In this document: piece by piece, positions 42,200-54,523 of the stretch
How the letters are laid out: each line of letters opens with the position of its first letter
How positions within the stretch are numbered: the first letter of the stretch is position 1
DNA from: Kingdonia uniflora
Lineage: Eukaryota; Streptophyta; Magnoliopsida; Ranunculales; Circaeasteraceae
Assembly (NCBI GenBank): GCA_014058105.1
Contig: JACGCM010002535.1
Span: 2,914,001 to 2,978,000 of the forward strand
Length of the DNA: 64,000 nucleotides
Reading direction: 5' to 3'
Position numbers and translations under genes: made by a program
The notes under the pieces: model-generated
What the model saw: the letters and a program-made list of their open reading frames with translations, nothing else
What the model was told of the DNA's origin: nothing
The model's database searches: none

Positions 42200-43150
42200 A
42201 TTGAGACGTTTTTGCATGGTCTTTTGAAGAAATGTCTGGGGTCGATCTGGCCAAGGCATGTCACAAATTAGCCATCAACATCAACGTCACGGCGGTCAAA
42301 CAGAAACAACGATGACTGTCACCTCGTCTTCCAGATGAAGTTATTACTGAGATTGAGAAATTGGTCAAAGTGGGATTCATTCGAGAAGCAAAATATCCAA
42401 ACTGAATATCCAACATTGTCGCTATTTTAAAAAAGAACAGAAAAGTCCAAGTTTGCATAAATTTCCCCGATCTGAACAAACATACTCTAAAAGACAGTTT
42501 CCCTCTTTCTAACATTCATCAGATCCTCGATTCCACAGCAGGCCATGACCTCCTATCTATGATGGACGCTGCTTCGGGGTATAATATAATTCTACTTTTG
42601 GAAGAAGATTAAGAAAAGACAACTTTCATCACTGGAAGACGTCTTTATTGCAACAAAGTCATGCCCTTCAGACTAAAAAATGTGAGTGCCACATATTAAC
42701 GGTTGATGACTACTATGTTCAAAGCATATCCAAGGAAACTCATTGAAGTCTACATCGACGATCTCTTATGAAAAGCGTACAGTCAACCAATCACATCATA
42801 GATCTCAACAATATATTCAACATTCTTCGATCTTGCAAGATGGGTCTCAACCCTGATAAATGTCAATTCGGGGTACATTTTGGTTAATTTCTAGGCTACC
42901 TCATCAGCAAGAAGGGGATTGAGGCTGATTCTGATCGGATTCGGGTTCTTTTCAGCATACCATCTCCAGAAACAACAAAAGGCGTTTAGAAACTTGCCGG
43001 CAAGATTGCCGCTATCAACCGTGTTGTATCTAAATCTTTAGACTGCAGTCATTGGATATTCCTATTAATCTGCGGTTGTACCAAACGAGGAAAAATTTAG
43101 CCAAATGCAGAGGTCACATGGACACCAGAATGCGAAGCAGCTTTTCAGTA
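42200..43150 (+). pseudogene. Reverse transcriptase of Tat element C
   Basis: Reads DVFAWSFEEMSGVDL, KVGFIREAKYPN, INFPDLNKHTLKDSFPL, a DAASGYN block and the catalytic VYIDDLL near 42750-42770, then the region before RNase H. Stops and frameshifts lie at about 42316, 42403, 42612, 42700 and beyond. The family is RVT_1. Confidence 0.88.
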
Positions 43151-43181
43151 TCACAAAACCTATTTAGGGAGGTCTCCCATA

Positions 43182-44080
43182 ATGAGCACCCCAGTAGATG
43201 ATGAGGAACTGATTATCTACCTAGCAGTCACAGATACTTCCCTCAGCTCAGTTCTCATTCGCCTTGTAGGGAAAATCGAGAAACCAGTCTACTTCATCAG
43301 CAAAACCCTCACTCCTGCGAAAACGAGATACTCTAAAATTAAAAAACTTTTTCTCACTCTTGTTTTCACTTTACAGATACTCAAGCACTACTTCCAAGCT
43401 CATTCACTCAGAATCATGACGAACTACCAACTTTGGGAAGTTCTATCCAAGAAAGAAAAATCAAGGAGAGTACAACAGTGGTCAGTCAGTTTGGTAGAAC
43501 ATGATATCAAGTTCGAACAATGTCATTTTGAAAAGGGTCAGGCCGTTGACTATTTTTTCTCAGATTTTTCAGTGAAGAATCCCGAGTGGGAGGAACACGA
43601 CCCTGACCTTACAGAAGAAACTCCCGAAGATCCACCCCCAAACCATTTGATGAGCAAGCTGAATGGATTACAACAAAGGGGTAGAGATTTCCTACGGATA
43701 GATCAGCAGGGCCGCAGGGTCAGGAATCTGAATCGTTTTGATTACCCCTTCCAATGACAGAATTAAGAAATCAATCTGCTTGGATTTTGAGCCCTCAAAT
43801 AATGTCACCTAGTACAAAGCTCTCATTCATGGACTCGACCTCGCTCTTGAGCTCGATGTCCCTGAATTCTCAGTTTACACAGATTTACTACTCATCGTCC
43901 ACCATTACTCTAAGCAATACAAGAAGAATAGAAAGATGATCGAATACGTAACCCTCGTTGTAGATAGGATGAGAAAGTTTGCGAAAGCAATTCTCAATTA
44001 TCTTCCTCGAGTTGAGAATATATACACCGATTCCTTGGCATATTTAACTAGGATCTTGGGTACAAAAGCTTGATATCTCC
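43182..44080 (+). pseudogene. Dual RNase H region of Tat element C
   Basis: 43182-43757 is one open frame with the retroviral-type RNase H (YLAVTDTSLSSVLIR, KPVYFISKTLTPAKTRYSK, FQAHSLRIMTN, RVQQWSVSLVEHDIKFE). Right after, 43780-44075 gives a second, different RNase H in another frame: YKALIHGLDLALELDV, VYTDLLLIVHHYSKQY, NYLPRVENIYTDSLAYL. This is the additional aRNH domain known from the Tat lineage. A frame change and a stop (at the expected Glu in the NEAEY-like motif) separate the two. Confidence 0.85.
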
Positions 44081-44149
44081 AGATCGAAATCATTTCAACC
44101 CCCAACATTGATCGCATTTCTGTATGTACGATCAACACTTGGGGCGATA

Positions 44150-45316
44150 AAGGGGGAAACGACGATTGGCGAAAGCCTTTCTTAGCCTACCTCGATGTCG
44201 ACAACAGTTACAAAGGACCACTCCCAGCAGATCCAAAAGAACGCTGACAGCTGATCAACAACTCAAAGTGCTACACTAATAAAAATTGTGTGCTATACCG
44301 CATTTTTGTCACGGGGCCTTACCTCAAGTGCCTCTCTAAACCAAGAGTAGATGAAATGCTCTGCAAATTACATAAAGGGACTTGTGGCCTCCATGTCGTA
44401 GGCCAATCACTAGCAAACAAAACTATTACACAAGGAGTATTCTAGCCCGGCATGCGCAAGCAAGCAGAGGAGTACTCACATAGATGTGATACCTGACAAA
44501 GACATGGACATATATTATGCGCCCCTACGCTCGAACCCCATGCAAGCAAAGTATTCTGGACATTCAAAAGATGGGCACTTGATCTCGTCAGTGAATTCCC
44601 TAACTCTCCTGGTAACCGCCGTCACCTACTCGTAGCTACCGATTATTTTACGAAATGGGTAGAAGTAGTTTCACTATGTCGAACCAGAGAAGAAGAGGTC
44701 ATCTTTTTATCTGGGAACACATCATCACTCAGTTTGGGCGCCCCCACCTAATTCGTATCGATAACGGGCCCCAATTTGTTGGAGAAAAAATCGCAACCTT
44801 CCTTAACTAACACAATATCATCCACTCACCATCCAATTCTTTCTATCCTCAAGGCAATGGCAAAGCCGAAATCACCAACAAAACCATCGTGGATGAACTA
44901 AAAAAATGGCTTCATTATATGGCATTGAGGCCGTCTTTCCTTCTGTATGCCATCATTCAGTTCGAGATCACGAGCTGATTGACGAGGAAAATGAGTTTGA
45001 ATTGGCTTGTAACCTTAATATGATCGATGAAACCAGGGAACACGCCATCGCTAACCTAGGTCGATATCATCATATGCTAGCCAGGTCGTACAATAGCCGA
45101 GTTAGGAACATAACCTTCTAAATCGTTGATCTCATCCTCAGAGAGATTCCTCAACGTCGCAAAGGGCCTCACGCTGGAAAATTAGCCAACAATTGGGAGG
45201 GTCTATTCATTATCGCAGGTCTCTCAGGCCTGGGATCATATTATCTCATAATAGAAGAGGGAATCCCCATTTCAAATCCTTGGAACACTAGGCGACTAAA
45301 ACGGTACTATCGTTAA
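44150..45316 (+). pseudogene. Integrase of Tat element C
   Basis: Includes a zinc-finger part (KLHKGTCGLHVVGQSLA, RCDT), the core (WTFKRWALDLVSEFP, LLVATDYFTKWVEVV) and, after frameshifts near 44700, the last catalytic region in pieces. The C-terminal part is open from 44906 to 45121, with ENEFELACNLNMIDETREHA, and ends near 45316 with NPWNTRRLKRYYR. No chromodomain is present, which fits the Tat lineage. Confidence 0.85.
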
Positions 45317-45417
45317 GCGTCTTACTACTCCATTTATGTTTCTTGCTATTGATCCAATATTAATTCTGACCTGATCAATGAAACTTCCAAGTTTTTCACA
45401 GTATCTCTCTACTTACG

Positions 45418-46135
45418 TAGATTCAACCAAATTCTGTAGATTAAAGCATAGATAATACTAGCTTTCAATCGATCTTATACCAGTTAAATCAAGGATAATA
45501 CTTGGTTTGATTAACTCTACTAAATTTCTACGATTGAAATAAATGTTAAAACTTGTTTTCTATCAAAAACTCCACCAAACATGAGATAAGGCAAATGTGA
45601 TACTAGCCTTCATATACTTCAACTTGTCTGGGACATTATACCAGTTAAATCAAGGATAACACTTGGTTTGGTTGACTCTATTAAATCTCTGCGATTGAAA
45701 CAAATGTAGAAAAAAAATTTATATCAAAAACTTTACCAAAAATGAGATAGGGCAAAAGTGATACTGGCCTTCATCAACTTCAACTTACTTGGGACATTAT
45801 ACCAGTTAAATCTAGGATAACACTTGGTTTGGTTGACTCTACTAAATTTCTGCGATTGAAACAAATATGGAAACATGTTTCATATCAGCGACTTTAAGAT
45901 GTATAAGATAAGGCAAAGGTAATACTAACCTTCGTCTCTTTCAATATGTCTGCAACATTACTACAGTTAAATCAAGATTTACTTGGTTTGGCTAACTCAA
46001 CCCATCTCTGCGATTAGAACAAATATAAAAACTTGTTTTATATCAAAGACCCCACTAGACATAAGATAAGGCAAAGGTCATACTAGCTTTCATCTATTTC
46101 AATCTGTCTGCGACAGATACTATTTATTTTTAGGT
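45418..46135. repeat. Tandem array, period about 160 bases (element C)
   Basis: The marker GATAAGGCAAA (one copy GATAGGGCAAA) occurs at 45585, 45746, 45907 and 46065, giving spacings of 161, 161 and 158. Other shared words are CCAGTTAAATC, ACTTGGTTTG, GCGATTGAAACAAAT and CTTCAACTT. It is the reverse complement of the array at 11225-11736 in element A. It lies between integrase and the end of the antisense gene. Confidence 0.92.
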
Positions 46136-46139
46136 CATA

Positions 46140-49100
46140 TTACAATAGATTCTTTTCTGATGCTGGGATGTCAACCATGTTTTGGCCTTCAGCAGGAGGT
46201 TGATCTAAATTCAGTTCTCGAGTTGCAGCAACTCTGCCCCACTCTATCAGATCGGCAGGTCGAGGGCCTAAATTTGTTTTCATAAAGGCCATACAGTTCC
46301 CCCGATCTATATTGACTCTACAAATGCATCCCTTATCAGACAAACTCTTGAATAAGGTATATGGTTCTAACTTAAGTCTTTTTACTTCCTCTATAAAATA
46401 TGCAACGGTTGAGTTTAACAGGTCTGAGCGTGACGCATGAGCTATAACGATCCTTAAAAAGTGAGATCTCACATTCTCGAGGAGTGACTCCAAAGTCGCG
46501 TACAGTTTTTTTTGGTGTGCCATTTCCATTTTTGTCCGAGCATTAAAAGTAATAGTCTTTTCCTATTTTTTGACAAATTTCACTGATTCAGCCTGATTAA
46601 TGACCTCTAGGTCTACCACCTGGGCTCAAAGGTTCTCGATTTCTCCATTCAGCTCTTCCCTGGCCAAAGTATCCCTTAACAAATCATCTTTTTTCTTCAT
46701 CATAATTTCTTTTGCCCTAATTTCCCCTTCCAAGACCTTCTCCCTGACAAGAGCAACATCTAACTTGTGCTGGCATTCCCTTAAGTTTGCATTCCTTTTT
46801 TGCACATGCCCTTGAATTCGAGCTACGTCACCTTCCAGATCTCTAATTCGATTTGATAGGCTAACTACATCCCCTTGGACTAGAGGAACTTTAACATCAT
46901 TTGTACTCCCCCCTCGAGTGCTCTCTAGCGTCGACTTTCTTGATACGCGCGTTGGCTTGAGCCAATTCGGTCTTCAATCGTGCCACCCTCTCATTTAACT
47001 CGTCACACCTCCGTTGCATCCCCCGAAATTTCATATCCTTGGCGGGTAGGGCTATATGCAAATGTTCGGCTACAGCTTCCGCGGCTGATAGATTTTCTTG
47101 AGCCACCTTCAGCACATTATCTTTTTCAATAATTTTTTCTGTTTCAGTCATTCCAGTTTGCTTCAATAATTCTGAAGATCAGTTCGAGATTGTCCCTTTG
47201 ATCTTTCTAGCGCCTAAAAACAGTATTGAGCCATTTCAGCTTGCCTACCCCTAACCAACATCGTGTGGCAATTTCGGGATCCTTCTCCTAGATCTTGCGA
47301 GTGAGATCGACAACAGTCTGAGATGCCTCAACAAATTTAAAATGCATCTTTACATGTTGGTCTTCTCTATTCTTATTCGCCTCCCTCACCCTATCCAACT
47401 CCTCTGCAAATTCTTGGCTACATTGGAGAACTTAATCCAATTCGACCTGCACAATAATAGATATATTATATACAGCTCGATTCAGAACACCCATCAACAT
47501 GATATATATCTCATTTCTAAAAAGATATATGATTTCTAACATCTACTGTGTGCAACTACTTTTAGGCTTAAAGGTTAAGGTACAATCTCAGATAGGTGCT
47601 CCATGACATGTATTTCGAAGTCTAAGGTACATGTTTTCTATATGCTACTTTATCTACATACTTTGAATTTTCCTATGCACTATATTAGTATTATATTCTT
47701 AAAACTGATAACAAGTTTTTGGTCTGCCTCTACGCTTTATGTTATCTTATTTACTTAATAGCTTTATGTCAATATAGCATTCAAATCAGAAGACCTATTC
47801 CGATCTAACCTGCAGCTCCGCTTGCAAAGACAACAAGGCTGTAGAGATCTCTCTTTCCCTGGCAAGCCCAGTCTCTAGATCTTTTATTTTGAGACTCATT
47901 TCTCTAAGTGCCTACAAGAGGGTTACAAAAAAAGGGGCTCAGCCTACATAAGTCTATTCAATATACATAAATCCAACAATTTACAAGACACTTCCAAAAT
48001 ACTCATACAAAGTCATTTCTCTACCCTACCTTCTCATTCTCGTTTTCTGAGAGTTCGGTGTCATCCCCTTGATTGTCTAGTACCGTCTGGCGGGAGACAC
48101 CCTCTTGCCCATCAATAACTCCCACCGCCACCTCTTCTACTTCTTCATTATCACCCTCCTCAACATAGGTGTATGCCTTAAGGGCCTCCACCTCATCCTC
48201 AGAGTATCCCTTCAACATCAGGTGGCCCCCAAGCCTTTCGCGCTCTGCCTCCACCTCTTCCAGATTTACCCTCACCTCTTCTTGTAGATGGCCAATCGTC
48301 ACTGCATGGGAAGCCTTCAGGCCCTCTAACTTCTTTGCTTCCTTGAGAGCATCAGCCTTCGCTTGAACTACTTTCTTTTCAAGCTCGACCTTCACCTTCA
48401 TCAGCTCAGATTTTTCTTCTACCACTCCGAGCCAAATCCCCTTCACCAAATGAGCAACCTGCACAAAACAAATCGACCTCAGCATGAGTTCGGAACAAAA
48501 TAAATAAATATTTTACATGATCAAACATAAATACATACCATCCTGCTCATGTCCTTCTCTCCATGAAGAGCCGCCAGCCTGGCCCTTTTCTCCACTGCTT
48601 TGAGATCGTCCTTAGTAGCAGGTCCTTCTTCAGTGACCTTTTCCCTGACCTCCCCGAAGGTTCTATCCTTCTCCTTTTCTCTTTTCCGTCGATCTTACCA
48701 CTTCCAGTGGTACCAGAGGCCGACGGATGCTTCAATAACTATTTTTTTCAAAAACGTTCGAGCTAATTTGCTCAACGTAATAAACTCCGGCTAAACCGAA
48801 CTGTCTATTCTAGGAGTCTTGGCCACATTGGTTCGACTTTCTCCACCAGTTCCTCTCTTCTTCCCATCATTAACACCCGCCATCAGCCCAGTCAATTGAG
48901 ATTTTTGAACCTTTTTCGACTTGCTCCGAACCCTCTTCTTTCTGCTAAGGCCAAGTCCTTCCAGCACATATTCGAGCTCAACCTCTTCCTCCACAACTTC
49001 GTCCAACAATAAATCTTTCCTCTCCACTCGGGACTTCGGGCCTGCAATGCACATCATTTGTATTATCAACAAAAGTTCATTAGTTTAAACATATCAATAT

Positions 49101-52100
49101 TATACTTTATGCATTGTTATACTTAATTTGTTTTACAGCTCTAAACATAAGATCCAAAGGTTCTTCATCATCTATTTAAAGACAATTACCCTTCACCCAA
49201 ATTACGTTGCCATTCCAGGCTCGACTTGCTGAATTCAGATCGAAGAAGCGATGCCGAGTTGCACTCGCACAGAAATATGCCCCACCACTGGCGTGATAAT
49301 TCTTTACCCCATAAAATTATAATACGTCCTCAGGAGATATCCTCCTTACTTTCCCCTCATTCTCCCATTTTTCATTCATATGGTCGCAAACACTTATTAC
49401 CTCCCACATGTTCCTGTTCAATTGAACAGGACATTCCCCAATCGTATTCATAATACCCTTAGCCAAATTGGTGAGGGGAAGACTCAACCCTTACTCTAAT
49501 TGAGATAGGTAACACAAGAAACCCTCTAAAAGGTCGCTTTGAATACTCCCATCAAAATATTCTAACGAGATCGATTCATCTATACCCCTACCACATTTTT
49601 CCACCTACAAGTCGGCAAACAAATAAAAATACTCCTCCCCCATCGCTACAGTACACCCCCTAAATAGCCTACAAGTATATTCTACACAGTTACCCCATTT
49701 GCCTCCTACAACAGCCTTGGCTTTACAATTTTTTTTAAATGCATCTGAATCAGGGGGATAAGCTACCAATTTGCCAGGGAAACCTGGAAATTACTTCAAT
49801 CCTACTCAACCTCACTATTAGACTCTACCGTCTGACCAGAGGTCAAAATCTCGTTAATAGGCAAATTATCCATCTCAAACTACAATTTTACTGGCAAAGT
49901 TTTGATCCTACACAAATACCTCTCAAGTTCGACCTACATACAGGTTCAGGTATCTATCGATATTTCATACATATCGATCATTCATATCCAACATATCTTT
50001 CAAATATTCTGTCTATATGTCAAATTTCATAGATTGCTATAAATAGTGATTTTTTTAGAGATTTACTTAAAACTGATTACGAATTGTAAAAAATACAGCA
50101 CACGTCTCTACTAACCGTCAGCGTTAGAATGAGAATCCGTAGTAGCGCCAAGACCTTCCCTTATAACGCTGTTATATAGCCACCTACGTGATTCAGTGCC
50201 AGCAACTCCCTTCGACTGTTGATCACCCTCAGATAAATCCTTACCAAATCATCTATAATTTTTTTACGCTTCTCTCTCTGTATTTTCCAAATTTTTTGAA
50301 GTTGAAAAATATTTGAATGATGAAGGCGAAGCACTATTTATTCTTTTTCTCTCTAACGGTTGGCAGTTATTGCGCCTCGCATGACCCGTCATTGGTTTTG
50401 GAACTGAGGTGTCCTTTCCACTATCCATGTCAGTCGTCTTGTACCTTCTCAATAAAAACATCTTTCCATCATTACCTCTCCCCTTATATTTTAATTTATT
50501 TTTATCTCCTGTTACCATATCTTTATCTGACCTTCCTACAATCATGATGACTCGCACTCCACAATATTAGATTTTAACAACTTTGCATAAAAAACAAAAC
50601 TAGAAGCTCCTACATTTTTTATGTTCTTGTTCCTTATACTTATAGTACTAGTGACGTCATTTTCAAAGCTAACAAAATTTTCAAAGTTATTCAAAATTTG
50701 TATGTCAAAACAGTCTCAAACGACATTTGTAACTATAGAGGATCAAATTGACTTCTAATTTTTCTGTTAAATTCAACAACCTTCCATTTATTTATGATAA
50801 CACTTTACATATAATTACATCTAAAACAGCCTTGATGACCTGGGCGACCACATCCGATCAGATCTCCTCCATCGATCATCTCATCTTCAAATTCGATCTC
50901 CACTTCAGCAATCAATTCAATCACCTATTCTCGATCTGCAAGACCCTACACCAATTCACAAAAGCATACCTCATAGAAATATTGGGCATACTCAAGTTCC
51001 CTACCCCTTACATTCAGTCCTTCGAGCTGACACTCCCTCACTAGTAACTCAGCATCATAACCAAACAATCCAAAAATCCTCTCCCGCACTTTAGCAATCT
51101 TTATGGCTAATCGTCCTTCAGCGGCATGGCGAATTCTTCGAGATCGAGTCCGCACCATCATAATCTCTTCTCCATATTCAAAAATAAATTCTACCCTTAT
51201 TTATACATTTGTACAACACTTTCCCCTCAAAACGTGATTTTGACATTTTATCTCGTAACAGAAACCCATAAAATATTGAAATAGTCTATTTGAACTTATC
51301 CCTTCCATCGAACTCATACGCTATATTATTTTTCACGTCGAGCTTATTTTTCCATGATTTATCCTTTTATTGACCTCTATTAGCTCGAATTTTCGCATTA
51401 CAGATTTCCTATACTTTTTATCTCCCATATTTCTAACACGCAGACTTATCATACTTATAACAACACATAATTTTTTTTTAACTTATTAATCTCAGTTCGA
51501 ATGTTACAATAACACTACTTTCGGTACTCATAAACTTCAATTCATGTCATACAACCTTCACACATTTCAGATCGATTCTACGAGCTATTTTCAATCTACA
51601 TAAACACAAGTAATTGAATGACACATTTTATTCATGTAAATAAAATTATACTTGATTTTACAGATAACACGCCTTTCAGTAATCGATATAAGATGTATTA
51701 CCGAGACCTAATCTGTCCATAGCCCAACTTCAGGTATTTTACAAATAACAAGTTTTTTAGTACTTCTGCAAGTAATAGGTCATTCGGGCATTGCGACACA
51801 TCAAATCCTTAAGTTCATCCTACTTCAATGATCTTTTACCCTGATGCAAAGCAAAAATTGGAGACAACACTAAGCTTCCATCACATTAGTTTGGTCGAAG
51901 TCTAGTCGAACTTTAAATAGAAACTATGCAAGTAGTAGACTCAGTGTTGGCACCAACTCTTCAAACTGAAGGTCTTCTGGGAGTCAAGACGTGATAGAAA
52001 TCCAGAAGCAAACTCCCACTTCTTATCTTACTCCTCCACTGCCATCATCGTCTCTCCTATAACCACCTCCCCAAAGAGTTGGTAGAGATGAAGATGGCCC

Positions 52101-52438
52101 GACTTTTGAATCCATGGTGATACAAGAAATCAACATAACTGCCCTGTAGTTATGCCTATCCCTGCATATGAATCCCCAATCTTGTCCTCCGTAAGAGTAT
52201 GGAGACAAGCCCAACGTTCCTCGCCTGTCAAGACGATGACATGAAGCCTCCACTTATAGTAGAATTCCTCCTTAGCTTTAACCGCTCTGTCTTCCGACAT
52301 GCCTTGATAATTCAGAGGAATAAGTACGGGTATGGACATCTCCAAGGACTGGTCACCAAAGTATTTCAACTTCAACCTCTTCATTTTAGACGCAATCCTC
52401 TCTTCAAGGACCATCCTCCGTGTCTTCACCATTTTCAA
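46140..52438 (-). pseudogene. Spliced antisense gene of Tat element C, coiled-coil protein
   Basis: Minus-strand coding blocks run from an ATG near 52435 (MVLEERIAS, RLKLKYFGD, LTGEERWACLHTL) through 51161-50946 (RERIFGLFGYDAELLV), 50557-50100, about 49950-49190 (LTNLAKGIMNTIGECPVQLN, then ISPEDVLQFYGVKNYHA-like), 49072-48791 (acidic then basic, KKRVRSKSKKVQKS), 48735-48547, 48485-48021 (coiled coil), 47166-46897 and 46815-46140 (coiled coil, CICRVNIDRGNCM). Exon-like ends with GT or AG are seen at several borders, so it was probably spliced. The middle block resembles proteins labelled putative gypsy-type transposon (PF04195); I recall Grande-type Tat elements carrying an antisense ORF at this place. 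Some stops (for example in the 49400-49600 part) show decay. Function unknown. Confidence 0.7.
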
Positions 52439-52770
52439 TAGTTTAGAAAATTTGACAACTTACAAACGTACTCTACTTCAAGGATTCCATACAGGTACTA
52501 TTTATATAACCCTACATTTATTGTGCAGGTATGTTTTACCAAGCGTCATCATTCATTAAAGATGCAACTTTTCAAAATCATAACCGTCATATACATCAAC
52601 ATCCACATCTTTATTAAATACACGTCATTTCCTTATAACCCGCGTAACTTCCACGCAGTCAAAGCCATCATTACTCCATTTCAATTATTAAGAACTTCAA
52701 CCCAAATACCAATTACAACATATCATTTCTCAACTAAAGCCACTCGTGACTTCGGTTGCGAGAGGGCGAT

Positions 52771-53391
52771 TGTAGGGACTATCCTTCGATCTCACCTAAA
52801 GATGAGCTGTCGCCAGTTCAAATCACCTCCATCTCAGACTCATACATTTTTAATATAACTTCCCCAGTCAACATTCTAACCTACCCCACGAACTGGTTAA
52901 GAATGTAGGCCAAACTTAAACCGAGAAGCCTTATCCAGTCAAAGACACATGTCTCTCACGAACTCGTCAGTTACTCAGTTAACCGCCACTAACTACATTG
53001 TTCAGAAAACGTGCTCTAGTACGATGAAGAGCTGCGAAGAAGGCTTATTTAAAGGAAAAGTTCCAGAAGAGACAGGGACCAGAAAAATTACGCAAGAGAT
53101 CATCAAGAAACTACTTATTCTAGATTCTCAGCAACATTCAAACTTCTTAGTTGCAAGGTTGAAACATTTCTATATCTAGAGATCACTTCCAAGAAGATAT
53201 CTGCCTCAAGCAATAAAAATACTTTTACAAAAAATTTCCACTCAAGGTCGTGTTTTTTTACCTATTCAAAGGTTTTCCACGCTAAAATCACCTGTGTCAT
53301 TTCTTACTTTCTATTAGAATATTGTTGCAAATTCATTGGTGGTGATAGCGAATTCTAAGCCATTTTGAGCTTACGGAATTTGGCCATTACA
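52771..53391 (+). repeat. 3' LTR of element C
   Basis: 621 bases, TGTAGGGAC to CATTACA, with intact TG and CA ends and followed by the TSD GGAGT. The same length as the right LTR of element B. Confidence 0.92.
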
Positions 53392-53922
53392 GGAGTAGTA
53401 TCTTATAACTTTATAACCTAAGTATACTTGATGTTTTTGATATTTGCTTAGGTGAATTTTATGTTATGCATGCTTGGATCACTTAGTTTTTTTAAATAAT
53501 TAACTTAGTGAAGTTTATGTTTTTATTTACTTGGTGAAGTCTATATTTTATACTTTTTGCTTTATGCATTATTACACTTGCACATACATTATGAAATCTA
53601 TTAATCTACACAAGGTTACCTTTTGGATGGGCTATAGGAAGGTCTTTAGAGTTTAGACTATTGCATTATTAATATGTGGACAATATTTTTTTTGGGTCCG
53701 AATTGGGTTGTGTCAATCTAGGTTCCTGACCTCACCTATGTATAATCAAGTCAAATGGGTTGGGTAGGGTCAACCCGAAAATTAGCAGGTCGGGTTTGGG
53801 TTTGTTAAACCTGACACAAAATATTATTAGGTCGGCTTTGGTTTTAGAGTTTGTGACATGAACCCAATATGACCCGGTCCGGGTTGACACGACCCGACCC
53901 AATTACCACCCCTAAATCAAGC

Positions 53923-54523
53923 TGCAAATTGTATGGGGTGTAACTCAAATATGCCTTAAAATAGGGTATATATATCATATTCACCCCATAAATAAATACA
54001 TCAAGTCCTATGTCCACCAAATCCCATTCTAAAATCATAATAAATATAGTACTTCAAGATAACATTTGTAACAATTATTGTATCACCATCATGTCCCGAG
54101 AGTAGCCCCAGGAAGGAATGGCATTTTGAACTAATTATTTTGAGGTGCAAAGCTTGATTTACCCAATGTTGGATTATATATCTCAGCAGGAAGGAATGAC
54201 ATTTTGAACTAAGCAGTATGAACTAAAGTAGATAACCCTTTGATTGTTGTTCTTTTCTCCTGCACTAGACGCTAAACGGGATGACATTCTTAAGATTATT
54301 AAGTCCAATTGAAGTAGATTTTGAGTTTAAATGACTTCTCAACAACCTATTTGTTCAATGATAAATAATTTTTTGTAGTATCTATCACTTAATATCAAAT
54401 GAAGAGTGACAAGTTGGTTGTTTTCGTTCTCCCTTGGTTTATTAGAGACTTTTAGCCTCATTTACAACTTCTATTAAAGTGGTTGCTAATTGGTTTTGCT
54501 CAACTGAGTACAGAGTAAAGTAT
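53923..54523. other. Stretch without a gene between the nest and the Harbinger region
   Basis: Holds the right arm of the outer inverted-repeat element (to about 54010) and a direct repeat with AGGAAGGAATG-CATTTTGAACTA at about 54112 and 54189. No coding sequence was recognised. Confidence 0.5.

Larger units (their letters stand above)
39108..53391 (+). mobile_element. Tat-lineage Ty3/gypsy retrotransposon C, 14.3 kb, with TSD
   Basis: LTRs at 39108-39721 and 52771-53391, perfect TSD GGAGT (39103-39107 and 53392-53396), primer-binding site TTTGGCGCCGTCTATGG at 39722, and a purine tract GAGAGGGCGAT before the right LTR. Order: gag, protease, RT, RNase H, a second RNase H, integrase, a 160-base tandem array, then a spliced gene on the opposite strand. 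The second RNase H is a known mark of the Tat lineage. Many in-frame stops make it defective. The LTRs differ by roughly one base in eight to ten in the part I compared, so the insertion is old. Confidence 0.93.
38730..53914. mobile_element. Non-autonomous hAT-like element, interrupted by Tat element C
   Basis: It starts TAGGGCTGGCAATT (38730) and ends AATTACCACCCCTA (53914): inverted termini of the TAGGG-TGGCAAT kind common in plant hAT elements. Flanks AGTCAAGC (38722-38729) and AATCAAGC (53915-53922) match at 7 of 8 bases, the hAT TSD length. Subterminal parts are full of GGGTTGAC, GACCCG and GGGTCGG words on both sides. Removing the 14.3-kb insert leaves about 0.9 kb with no transposase. 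Confidence 0.85.
38270..54010. mobile_element. Outer inverted-repeat element that hosts the hAT and Tat insertions
   Basis: Left arm about 38270-38350 and right arm about 53930-54010 are inverted copies. The left reads AAATAAAGCGTGAATTTGATATGTACCC (in parts) then GGCATATCTGACTCACGC and GGTTTGCAA; the complement of the right reads GGGTGAATATGATATATATACCC (in parts), GGCATATTTGAGTTACACC and AATTTGCAG. A second partly repeated unit follows at 38350-38410, and a shorter inverted pair (GTAGTCAACTGCAATT near 38412, its complement near 38705) lies on the left side. Without the inserts the element would be only about 0.55 kb. TSD not resolved. Confidence 0.6.

Noticed and set aside
45418..46135. Tandem array as a CRISPR array
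   Set aside because: Whole units of about 160 bases are repeated with no constant short repeat and variable spacer pattern, in a plant retrotransposon.
50748..51044. Plus-strand ORFs between 46.6 and 52.9 kb
   Set aside because: They are opposite to the better supported antisense gene of the Tat element and show no motifs of their own.
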